Shown here in pieces: positions 1 through 7,087 of a stretch of DNA of 64,000 nt (positions within the stretch are counted from its first letter, which is position 1; every line of letters begins with the position of its first letter). Source of the stretch: CAADGU01 sp964467705 (GTDB taxonomy: Bacteria > Chloroflexota > Anaerolineae > Promineifilales > Promineifilaceae); the NCBI GenBank assembly GCA_964467705.1, contig CAYXUZ010000008.1, forward strand, positions 1 through 64,000, given 5' to 3'. The notes beneath the pieces were generated by a model. That model was not told where the DNA came from and did not search any database. It saw only the letters and a list, made by a program, of their open reading frames with translations. A program made the translations under genes and the position numbers.

Positions 1-56
1 TGATCACTTCATATCTCATGGACATGAAGCTTACCTGTACTTATGCAAGAGGTCTT

Positions 57-422
57 ATGAAGAAATGGGCTTTACTTCTTTTCATTATTTGTGCAGTTTT
101 GCTTGTTGCCTGGCAATTGTCTTTGGAAATATTCACGTTGGTTGTTACGGGTGGCATAGTAGCGAGTGGGATTTATCTCGTTCGACGAACCTTTGATTCT
201 TTTGAGACCAATGGCAAAGTTCTGGGAGTGCTAAAACCATGGTCAGAACTCTCTGCTGATCGAAGGTTTGTTCGTGATCTCTTGATGGGTATTCCACTTA
301 CCCTTTTAGCTTTTCTTTTAACTAAATCGCCCGCGATGCTTGTAATAGGTTTAATTGGTTTGTTAGCAGCCACGAATCGTTTCCTTAAGCATCGAAGATG
401 TGAGAAGGATAACAATATTTAA
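57..422 (+). CDS. Small membrane protein of unknown function
   Basis: A 121-residue protein. I chose the ATG at 57 because AAGAGG lies at 47-52; an in-frame ATG at 18 lacks such a site. Residues about 1-40 form one or two hydrophobic segments (starting MKKWALLLFI), then a charged stretch, then a second hydrophobic pair (PLTLLAFLLTK and AMLVIGLIGLLAATN) and a basic C-terminus. It is probably an inner-membrane protein. I do not recognise the family. It contains no ACGGCCGT octamer and is more AT-rich than its neighbours, which hints at recent acquisition. Confidence 0.55.
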   Translation: MKKWALLLFIICAVLLVAWQLSLEIFTLVVTGGIVASGIYLVRRTFDSFETNGKVLGVLKPWSELSADRRFVRDLLMGIPLTLLAFLLTKSPAMLVIGLIGLLAATNRFLKHRRCEKDNNI

Positions 423-526
423 GAAACTGGAGTCTGGCGAAAATGAGGCAAGTGGCTAACAAACGGCCGTGCCTTTTTGTAGCAGCGGATGGGGAAACGG
501 ATACATGGATGGGGGTACAGCTTCCT

Positions 527-1657
527 TCACCCCCTCATCCCCACCGGCTGCCAGGTAAGCCCCTTTTCGCCGATGTAGGTGGATTGGGGGCGGATGAGAC
601 GGCCGTACCGCTGCTGCTCCAAACAATGAGCAATCCAACCGGCGGCGCGGCTGATGGCAAAGGTGGGTGTAAAGAGTTCGGTCGCCAGCCCCAACCCGTG
701 CAGCAGCAAGGCCGTATAAAATTCCACGTTCGTTTGCAGGTTGCGGCCCGGTTTGTATTCCGCCAGAAGGGTCACGGCCGTAGCCTCCACCTCTTTCGCC
801 AACTCATACAATGCCATATCCCCATCGGCGGCAAACATCTGCTCGGCGGCCGCCGCCAGTACCTCGGCGCGGGGGTCGCGCACCTTGTAGATGCGGTGGC
901 CGAATCCCATCAGCCGTTCACCCGCTTCCAGTTTGGCGCGCAGAACGGGTTCGGCATTTTCCACTTTGCCAATTTCAAAGACCATATCCAGCGCCGGGCC
1001 GGGCGCACCGCCGTGCAGCGGCCCCTTCAGCGCCCCCACCGCCCCGGTCACGGCCGATACCAGGTCAGAATTGGTGGCAATAATCACCCGCGCCGCAAAG
1101 GTGGAGGCGTTCAGTCCATGATCCACCACCGTATTCAGGTACGTTTCCAGACCCCGCACCCGCGCGGCGCTCGGCTCTTCGCCGGTGAGCATGTAAAGGT
1201 AATTGGCCGCATGGCTCAAATCGGTGCGCGGCGCAATCGGTTCGTGCCCTTGCAGGAAACGCCAATAGGCGGCCACAATGGTCGGGAAGCGAGCCACGAT
1301 AGCGATGGCAAGTTGGTCAGCGGGTACACCCAGACTGAGTGTGCCCGCGCCGATGCGCAAAGCATCCATCGTCGGCGCGTTTTCGGCGGCGACGGATCTC
1401 AAGAGAGCCAGCGTCGCCGGGGGGACGGTGCGGTAGGCGGCCAGTTGTTGCCGGAAAGTGGTGAGTTCGGTGTGGGTGGGCAAACGGCCGTGCCACAGCA
1501 AGTACACCGTCTCCTCAAAGGTGGCGTTGGCCGCCAGTTCCGCCAGCGGAAATCCACCAATGATCAATTCACCCGCCAACCCATCCACATGGCTCAACCG
1601 TGTTTCCGCTGCCACTACCCCTTCCAGACCGGGGAAAAAGTTTGTTCCGTTTTTCAT
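527..1657 (-). CDS. Citrate synthase family protein
   Basis: About 376 residues, the usual length of short bacterial citrate or 2-methylcitrate synthases, which condense an acyl-CoA with oxaloacetate. Family motifs are DHGLNAST (first active-site His), GPLHGGAPG (second His, near residue 214) and GFGHRIYKVRDPRA. The usual catalytic Asp in NVDF is Glu here (NVEFYT, near residue 312, codon GAA at 722-724 read on the minus strand). The ATG at 1657 is preceded by AAAGGAGC; the open frame runs further upstream, but into repeat DNA. It stands alone on the minus strand, and a second synthase lies at 3844-5109. Citrate versus methylcitrate cannot be decided by eye. Confidence 0.9.
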   Translation of the reverse strand: MKNGTNFFPGLEGVVAAETRLSHVDGLAGELIIGGFPLAELAANATFEETVYLLWHGRLPTHTELTTFRQQLAAYRTVPPATLALLRSVAAENAPTMDALRIGAGTLSLGVPADQLAIAIVARFPTIVAAYWRFLQGHEPIAPRTDLSHAANYLYMLTGEEPSAARVRGLETYLNTVVDHGLNASTFAARVIIATNSDLVSAVTGAVGALKGPLHGGAPGPALDMVFEIGKVENAEPVLRAKLEAGERLMGFGHRIYKVRDPRAEVLAAAAEQMFAADGDMALYELAKEVEATAVTLLAEYKPGRNLQTNVEFYTALLLHGLGLATELFTPTFAISRAAGWIAHCLEQQRYGRLIRPQSTYIGEKGLTWQPVGMRG

Positions 1658-1677
1658 GTTTGAAATGCTCCTTTGTA

Positions 1678-1697
1678 GGGCGATTTTCCAAATCGCC
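1678..1697. repeat. Short hairpin in the citrate synthase leader
   Basis: GGCGATTT (1679-1686) pairs with AAATCGCC (1690-1697) across a 3-base loop, about 20 bases upstream of the minus-strand start at 1657. The 308-base stretch 1658-1965 holds this hairpin, the long inverted repeat at 1746-1858 and the leader of the next gene, and no coding region I can support. Confidence 0.6.
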
Positions 1698-1745
1698 GCT
1701 CGATTTTGATGAAAGTTAAGAAAGTAAATCGCTAATCCGCGAATT

Positions 1746-1858
1746 GTCATTCCGAGAGCCTGTACTGAGGCTGCCGAAGTGTCTTCCGAGGAATCCTATT
1801 CACCTGGAATAATCGAGGGGTAGGGATTCCTCGCTCCGAAGACTTTGCTCGGAATGAC
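1746..1858. repeat. Long inverted repeat, GTCATTCCGAG / CTCGGAATGAC type
   Basis: The left arm begins GTCATTCCGAG at 1746 and runs to about 1797. The right arm (1821-1858) ends CTCGGAATGAC and also carries the matching GGATTCCTCG and CCGAAGACTT blocks. About 20 bases separate the arms. The arms are imperfect but would fold into a long stem. From memory, GTCATTCCGAG-type inverted repeats are scattered in many bacterial genomes and look like MITE-type elements. It sits between divergent genes. Confidence 0.8.
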
Positions 1859-1949
1859 AGCCCAACCGTAGGATATTAGGTTGATTCACCTCTGTCAATG
1901 TTGATTTTGCAATCAATACATCATGGGCTACAATCAGGGTAAATATCTC

Positions 1950-1992
1950 AACGCAAAGGTGCAAAGTGGCAAAGACAGCAAAGAGGCAGAAA
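1950..1992. repeat. Family D repeat (GCAAAG words) at the MutS-like gene start
   Basis: Reiterated GCAAAG/GGCAAAGA words begin with AACGC and end with GCGTT. The GTG start at 1966 and the first ten or so codons of the following gene (MAKTAKRQK) lie inside the element. Related copies are at 11604-11665, 16155-16250 and 42790-42858. Confidence 0.6.
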
Positions 1993-3798
1993 GCGTTAAC
2001 AAACCAGGTGCAGCGACTGGCAGCAGCGCACAAAACAAAACAGGAACAGGCGAACCAGATTATCCATTTCCGGTTGGTGGCGTTTGTGGTGGCCGCGGTC
2101 ATCAGCGGGATCACCTTTTTTCAATGGGGAGCTATGGCCTGGCTGCCGGTCACGGCCGTCGCCTTTATCCCCTTTGTGGCGCTGGTCATCTGGCATCGGC
2201 GGGTGGACACGGCCGTCACCCGTCTCCACCTATACCACCAAATCAAACAAACCCATCTGGCCCGCCTGGCGCTCGATTGGGACACCCTGCCCCCACCCCT
2301 GCCCACTCCTGAACGCCTGGAACACCCTTTTGCCCTTGACCTTGACCTGGTGGGAGCGCGGTCACTGCATCAGTTGTTGGACACGGCCGTGAGCCAACAA
2401 GGCAGCGAACGGCTGCGCGACTGGCTGCTGGAAACAAACCCCAACCCCGCTCTCATCGCCCAACGGCAGGCCTTGGTCGCGGAGTTAATCCCCCAGGTTC
2501 GTTTCCGAGACCGGCTGGTATTACAGGCGATGCTGGTGAGTGGCAACGGCCGTTTCTCCGGGCAGGCGCTCACCAACTGGCTGGCACAAACGACACCCCC
2601 CACGCAGTATCGCCGCCCGCTGCTGGTCTTGTCGGCCCTGGCCGTTTTGAATATCGTCGCCGCTTTTGTCTTTCCGGCCATCGGATTACCCGACCTGTCG
2701 CTCATCACCTGGCCCCTTTATCTGGGCCTTTACCTGCTGTGGGGCTTCCGCCAGACCGGGGCGCTGCTGCGCGACACCCTGACGCTGCAAGACGCGCTGG
2801 AAACGGCCCAGGTGGTCTTTGGTTTTTTGGAGAACAGTCGTTTCGCCCACGCCCCTCACCTGCAAACCCTGTGTACCCCATTTCAGGATGAGGCGACACG
2901 GCCGTCGCAATTCATCCGGCGCGTGAGTCGTCTTTCTGCCGGGGTGGGCGCGGCCCAAAATCCGATTTTGGGTTTTATTCTCAACGTATTTGTGCCCTGG
3001 AATCTCTTTTTTGCCTATCAGATTGCCCGCTGCCGCCAGGAATTGGCGCAACGGCTGCCCCTGTGGCTGGAGGTGTGGTATGAATTGGAGGCGCTCAACA
3101 GCCTGGCTACGTTTGCCTGGCTCAACCCGGATGCGGTTACCTTTCCCACCATCGTGGAAAGTGGCAATCACTTTTCGGTGCAGCAAATGGGGCATCCGTT
3201 GGTGTCACTGCCAACGCGCGTGTGCAATGACCTGACCATCAGCGAACCGGGCACGGTGTACATCATCACCGGCTCTAACATGGCCGGGAAGAGCACCTTT
3301 TTGCGCACCGTCGGCGTCAATCTGGCGCTGGCCTATGCCGGTGGCCCGGTGCTGGCGGCCACCATGCAGACCTCCCTCTTCCGCCTCTTTGCCTCCATCC
3401 GCGTGGCCGACTCCATCACCGATGGCTTCTCCTTCTTTTACGCCGAAGTGCGGCGGCTGCAACAACTGTTAACCGCGCTGCAAATGGCGGAGGCACGGCC
3501 GTTGCTCTTCCTCATTGACGAAATTTTCCGGGGCACCAACAACCGGGAACGGCTGATCGGCAGCCGCGCCTATATCCGCGCTCTGGCCAATGGCCAAGGC
3601 CTGGGCCTCATTGCCACCCATGACCTGGAACTGGTACACCTGGCCGACGAAAACGGCCGTATCCACAACTACCACTTCCGAGATGATGTGAGCGACGGCC
3701 GTATGGTCTTCGACTACACCCTGCACCCCGGCCCCTGCCCCACCACCAACGCGCTGAAGATCATGCAGTTGGCCGGACTGCCAATAATCAATGGTTAA
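1966..3798 (+). CDS. Membrane-anchored MutS-family ATPase
   Basis: 610 residues with the C-terminal ATPase core of MutS: Walker A ITGSNMAGKSTFLRTVG, then the Walker B region LLFLIDEIFRGTNNRER and the switch ATHDLELV. The N-terminal mismatch-binding domains of MutS are absent. Two pairs of hydrophobic segments lie near residues 35-75 and 220-265, so the protein is probably membrane-bound, with lever-like helices between. MutS-like proteins with such N-terminal membrane segments are known and their role is unclear; mismatch repair is unlikely. The start is GTG with AAAGG upstream. The last codons (IING, stop) come from the repeat at 3785-3843. Confidence 0.85.
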   Translation: MAKTAKRQKALTNQVQRLAAAHKTKQEQANQIIHFRLVAFVVAAVISGITFFQWGAMAWLPVTAVAFIPFVALVIWHRRVDTAVTRLHLYHQIKQTHLARLALDWDTLPPPLPTPERLEHPFALDLDLVGARSLHQLLDTAVSQQGSERLRDWLLETNPNPALIAQRQALVAELIPQVRFRDRLVLQAMLVSGNGRFSGQALTNWLAQTTPPTQYRRPLLVLSALAVLNIVAAFVFPAIGLPDLSLITWPLYLGLYLLWGFRQTGALLRDTLTLQDALETAQVVFGFLENSRFAHAPHLQTLCTPFQDEATRPSQFIRRVSRLSAGVGAAQNPILGFILNVFVPWNLFFAYQIARCRQELAQRLPLWLEVWYELEALNSLATFAWLNPDAVTFPTIVESGNHFSVQQMGHPLVSLPTRVCNDLTISEPGTVYIITGSNMAGKSTFLRTVGVNLALAYAGGPVLAATMQTSLFRLFASIRVADSITDGFSFFYAEVRRLQQLLTALQMAEARPLLFLIDEIFRGTNNRERLIGSRAYIRALANGQGLGLIATHDLELVHLADENGRIHNYHFRDDVSDGRMVFDYTLHPGPCPTTNALKIMQLAGLPIING

Positions 3799-3843
3799 TG
3801 ATCAACTGCCAATTGGCAATTGATCATTGACCATTAACCATTG
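3785..3843. repeat. Family F palindromic spacer (ATCAATGGT words)
   Basis: The spacer between the MutS-like gene and the next start is one imperfect palindrome. CAATGGTTAATGATCAA at the left mirrors TTGATCATTGACCATTAACCATTG at the right, around CTGCCAATTGGCA. It provides the stop codon of the upstream gene and ends at the downstream start. A related copy is at 36767-36825. Confidence 0.85.
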
Positions 3844-5109
3844 ATGACCACCTACCTTTCCGCCAAAGAAGCCGCTGCTGAATTGGGCATTAGCCTGCCA
3901 ACGCTGTATGCCTATGTCAGCCGGGGGTTGATTCGTTCGGAGACGGGCGAGGGGGCCAGCCGCGCCCGGCGCTACCGGGCTGAAGATGTGGCCGCGCTGA
4001 AAACGCGCAAGGAGATGCGCCAGCGCCCGGAACTGGCGGCAGAAACGGCCGTCAAATCGGCCGTACAAACCGCGTTACATTGGGGCGCCCCCGTGTTAGA
4101 ATCAGCCATCACGCTCATTGACAACGGCCGTCTCACCTATCGCGGCTACGACGCCCTCACCCTGCCCCACGAGCACACCTTTGCCGATGTAGCCAACCTG
4201 ATCTGGCGGCAAGAGCTTACCAGCGGAGCACAGTTCACGGCGGACATCAGTCCACAGTGGGCAACCATCGCCCCGCTCTGGCCGCACATCGGCCAACTGG
4301 CGTTGATGGAACGACTGCAAACGGTGCTGCCGCTGGCCATGGCCCATGATCTGGCGGCGTATGATTGGCAGCCAACGGCCGTCTACCAGACCGGGCAACG
4401 GATTCTGTTGCTGCTGGCCACGGCCGTGACCGGCCAACCCGTCTCCGGCTCCATCGCCGCCGCCTTGCAGCAAACATGGGGGGCGGGAACGGCCACTTCG
4501 ACCCCGCTCAGTGTCGGCGTCACACCGCTGTTGGAGAGCGCCCTCATTTACTGCGCCGACCATGAATTGAACGTTTCTGCCTTTGCGGCGCGGGTGGTAG
4601 CCTCAGCGCGGGCCACACCGTATGCAGTGGTGCTGGCCGGGCTGGCGGCGCTGCAAGGCACGCTGCACGGCGGCGCCACGGAACGGGTGGACGCCTTTTT
4701 CCGCGAAGTGGGTACGCCTGCCAATGCGCGAGCAGCCATTGCGGCCCGGCTGCGGCGAGGCGAGGCCATCCCCGGTTTTGGGCATCCGCTTTACCCTGAC
4801 GGCGACCCACGTGGGCGGGCGCTGCTGGCGCAGGTGGCCGCCCTTTACCCGGCAACCCCCGGCTGGCAGTTAGCGCAGCAGGTGATGGTGGAGATGGGCA
4901 CGGCCGTGAACCGCCACCCCAACATTGATTTTGCCCTGGTCGCGCTGGCCTGGGCGGGTGGATTGCCACCCGGCGCGCCGCTGGCGCTGTTTGCCCTCGG
5001 CCGTACTGTCGGCTGGCTCGGCCACGCCCTGGAGCAAGTGGAACAAGACCAGATGATCCGGCCCCGCGCCCGGTATGTGGGGCCGGTGGCGGGAATTGGT
5101 AATCCGTAA
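3844..5109 (+). CDS. Citrate synthase with N-terminal MerR-type helix-turn-helix
   Basis: 421 residues. Residues about 1-60 are an excisionase/MerR-like winged helix: LSAKEAAAELGISLPTLYAY, then a recognition-helix region and RRYRAEDV. The rest is a citrate synthase fold with all catalytic residues: DHELNVSAFAAR, GTLHGGATE and NIDFALVAL (Asp retained), plus GFGHPLYPDGDPRG. Helix-turn-helix/citrate-synthase fusions are a known but little-studied family; the protein may bind DNA in response to acyl-CoA or oxaloacetate, or be an ordinary enzyme. The ATG at 3844 directly follows the repeat; a TTG at 3841 is an alternative. The C-terminal GIGNP and stop are supplied by the repeat at 5098. Confidence 0.85.
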   Translation: MTTYLSAKEAAAELGISLPTLYAYVSRGLIRSETGEGASRARRYRAEDVAALKTRKEMRQRPELAAETAVKSAVQTALHWGAPVLESAITLIDNGRLTYRGYDALTLPHEHTFADVANLIWRQELTSGAQFTADISPQWATIAPLWPHIGQLALMERLQTVLPLAMAHDLAAYDWQPTAVYQTGQRILLLLATAVTGQPVSGSIAAALQQTWGAGTATSTPLSVGVTPLLESALIYCADHELNVSAFAARVVASARATPYAVVLAGLAALQGTLHGGATERVDAFFREVGTPANARAAIAARLRRGEAIPGFGHPLYPDGDPRGRALLAQVAALYPATPGWQLAQQVMVEMGTAVNRHPNIDFALVALAWAGGLPPGAPLALFALGRTVGWLGHALEQVEQDQMIRPRARYVGPVAGIGNP

Positions 5110-5168
5110 TCGGTTATCCGTAATCGGTTGACGGATTACGGGGCATGGATTACGCATCACCCATCACG
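5098..5168. repeat. Family A spacer (CGTAATCC / GGATTACG words)
   Basis: Reiterated GGTAATCCGTAATCGG words, then their inverse GACGGATTACGG, fill the whole spacer. The element supplies the stop codon TAA of the upstream gene and reaches to just before the next ATG. Other family A copies are at 6979, 8061, 10767, 22609, 23236, 34451 and 57630. Confidence 0.85.
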
Positions 5169-5174
5169 AGGAAT

Positions 5175-6158
5175 ATGGCAAAAGTATTGATCACCGGCAT
5201 CACCGGTTTTGTGGGCAGCGCGTTGGCGCGGGTATTGGCGGCAGAGGGGGCAGAACTGTTTGGGCTGGTACGGCCGTCCGCCGACCGTTCGCGGCTGGAT
5301 GGGCTGGCTGTCACCTGGTTGGAAGGGGACGTCACCGTGCGCGAATCGCTGGTGGGCATGTTTGATTGGGTGGATTGGGTCATCCATGCGGCCGGCATGT
5401 TGGGGCGGGCCGGTGTGCCCGAATCCGCCTATCACCAACTGCACGTAAATGGCACGAGTAATGTATTGGGCGAAATTGAGAAGCTGGATAATCCGCCGCA
5501 GGTGTTGTACGTCAGCAGCCCCGGTGTGTTAGGCCCCATTACCGGCCCACCTGCCGACGAAACGGCCCCCCACGCACCGTCAAACGCCTATGAACGCAGC
5601 AAAGCTTCAGCGGAGATGGTGGCCCAGATTTTTGCCCGGCAGGGCACGCCGGTGGTGATCACCCGGCCGGAATTTATCTACGGGCCGGGAGATTTACACG
5701 TGCTGGGTTTGTTTCAGGCGATACAAAACGGCCGTTTCTTCACCATTGATCACGGCCGTGCCACCTGCCACCCCACCTACATTGACGACGCCGTAGACGG
5801 GATGCTGCGCTGCCTGAAAAATGGACAACGCGGTCAGATTTATCACATTGGTGGGCCGGAGCCGGTCACGTTTCGGGAGCTGGCAAATACCATTGCTACG
5901 GCCGTAGGCATGCCACCGCCTACACGCAATCTTCCCCGTTGGTTAGCCATGTCCGGGGCGACGGCGCTGGAAATCGGCAGCGCGCTATTCAAATTTACCC
6001 CTCCCCTCAGCCGAGATGGCGTGGCCTTTTTTAGCGATGACCGTTCCTTTAGCTCACAAAAAGCGCACCGGGAATTGGGCTATACCCCCCGCTTTGACCT
6101 GGCAACCGGCGTGGCGAAGACGGTGGCCTGGTATCGTGAGCGGGGGTTGTTAGAATAG
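5175..6158 (+). CDS. NAD(P)-dependent sugar epimerase/dehydratase (extended SDR)
   Basis: 327 residues. The N-terminal Rossmann motif is VLITGITGFVGSALA (GxxGxxG), followed by the active-site motif YERSKASAE (YxxxK) and the substrate-domain signature RPEFIYGPGD. This is an extended short-chain dehydrogenase of the NDP-sugar epimerase type; the exact sugar cannot be read from the sequence. I chose ATG 5175 (MAKVLITG) because the longer frame from 5145 would start inside the repeat. GAGG lies just upstream. It heads a plus-strand run of sugar genes (methyltransferase, gmd, phosphohexomutase). Confidence 0.85.
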   Translation: MAKVLITGITGFVGSALARVLAAEGAELFGLVRPSADRSRLDGLAVTWLEGDVTVRESLVGMFDWVDWVIHAAGMLGRAGVPESAYHQLHVNGTSNVLGEIEKLDNPPQVLYVSSPGVLGPITGPPADETAPHAPSNAYERSKASAEMVAQIFARQGTPVVITRPEFIYGPGDLHVLGLFQAIQNGRFFTIDHGRATCHPTYIDDAVDGMLRCLKNGQRGQIYHIGGPEPVTFRELANTIATAVGMPPPTRNLPRWLAMSGATALEIGSALFKFTPPLSRDGVAFFSDDRSFSSQKAHRELGYTPRFDLATGVAKTVAWYRERGLLE

Positions 6159-6166
6159 GCATCTAC

Positions 6167-6198
6167 AGACATCCGATTTTTCAAAAAATCGGATGTCT
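6167..6198. terminator. Stem-loop after the epimerase gene
   Basis: AGACATCCGATTTTT (6167-6181) pairs with AAAAATCGGATGTCT over a tiny loop, a 15-bp stem starting 8 bases after the epimerase stop. The T-run is inside the stem rather than after it, so it may be a terminator or another palindromic spacer element. Confidence 0.5.
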
Positions 6199-6209
6199 AT
6201 TTCACACGC

Positions 6210-6989
6210 ATGACAGATACATTACCAAAAACATCCATCAAATCCCTTTACACCCTGGCGCTGGCCGAAGGCGAAGGGGTGGGCACGGCGTATGAATACT
6301 TTGCCAAGCGGCTGGTGCTACGGCCGTGGCTGCCCACCATCCCCCCGGTCAAACGGCTGCTCATTGCCGGGCTGCCGGAAAAGTATGGCTCCAGCCTGGA
6401 TTATCTGCTGCTGGCGCAGGAGTTGGGGGCTACGGCCGTCGTCGCCGATGATCGCCCCGCCTTTTTACAGAAGTTTCAGGAGGCACTGGACAAGGCGCGG
6501 CAGATGGGGTGGCTGACGGCCGTGCAGCCAGACCTGCTGCTGGTACAAAACATGGCCGAAATGGCCGACGTGAGCGGCCCGTTTGACCTGGCCATTTCCA
6601 ACGAGGTATTGCAGCGGATACCGGCAGCCGAGCGTCCGGTTTATGTGCAAAGACAGAGGGAATTGGCAACGGCCGTCGCCCTCTTCTGCCCCAATGCCGC
6701 CAATCCCGACCACGCCGCCCACAGCGGCCTCGCCACCCTCCACCTATCAGAACTGCTCACCCTGTCACCTGGTCACCCTGTCACCCCATCAGGCTTCATT
6801 GACATGCCCCCTTTCCCCACCGGTGTCAGCCGCAGCGAAGAACAGCGGGCGCAGGCGGAGAGTGGCGCCTTTGAGGCCCTGGTAATGTGGGGATTAGGTT
6901 ATTTTGCGCGGCTGGAACATTGGCTGCCAACGGCCGTGCGCCGCCAGAAATCACACATCATCTATGCCCTGATGAATGGTAATCGGTAA
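6210..6989 (+). CDS. Probable class I SAM-dependent methyltransferase
   Basis: 259 residues. A Rossmann-like segment LLIAGLPEKYGSSLDYLLLA is followed by an acidic strand (ATAVVADDRP) and then FDLAISNEVLQRIP, the usual methyltransferase post-motif where the catalytic region begins. The substrate is unknown; the position between an epimerase and gmd suggests sugar or lipid modification. Residues about 183-194 (LTLSPGHPVTPS) are encoded by GTCACC words at 6757-6792 that match the family B repeats, so this piece looks like an in-frame repeat insertion. The C-terminus NGNR and stop come from the repeat at 6979. Confidence 0.55.
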   Translation: MTDTLPKTSIKSLYTLALAEGEGVGTAYEYFAKRLVLRPWLPTIPPVKRLLIAGLPEKYGSSLDYLLLAQELGATAVVADDRPAFLQKFQEALDKARQMGWLTAVQPDLLLVQNMAEMADVSGPFDLAISNEVLQRIPAAERPVYVQRQRELATAVALFCPNAANPDHAAHSGLATLHLSELLTLSPGHPVTPSGFIDMPPFPTGVSRSEEQRAQAESGAFEALVMWGLGYFARLEHWLPTAVRRQKSHIIYALMNGNR

Positions 6990-7033
6990 TCGGTTCACGG
7001 CTTACTGATAACCGATTACCAATTACCGATCAC
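6979..7033. repeat. Family A palindromic spacer
   Basis: GGTAATCGGTAATCGGTTCACGG is mirrored by CCGATTACCAATTACCGATCA. The first TAA is the stop codon of the methyltransferase gene. Confidence 0.85.
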
Positions 7034-7052
7034 CCCTCACCTACGCTATAAT
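7023..7052 (+). promoter_or_regulatory. Putative promoter of gmd
   Basis: TATAAT at 7047-7052, with a weak upstream hexamer TTACCG (7023-7028) 18 bases away that lies inside the family A repeat. It is 35 bases upstream of the gmd start. The -10 match is exact but the -35 match is only 3 of 6. Confidence 0.4.
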
Positions 7053-7087
7053 CCCCACACAAACCATTAACAAAGAAGGAAATCAAT

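Noticed and set aside
443..1663. Long plus-strand open frame of about 400 codons
   Set aside because: It is the antisense of the citrate synthase gene; its translation is Gln/Arg/Gly-rich with no family signal.
1800..2114. Minus-strand open frame of 104 codons
   Set aside because: It is made up of the inverted repeat at 1746-1858 and the antisense start of the MutS-like gene; no ribosome site.
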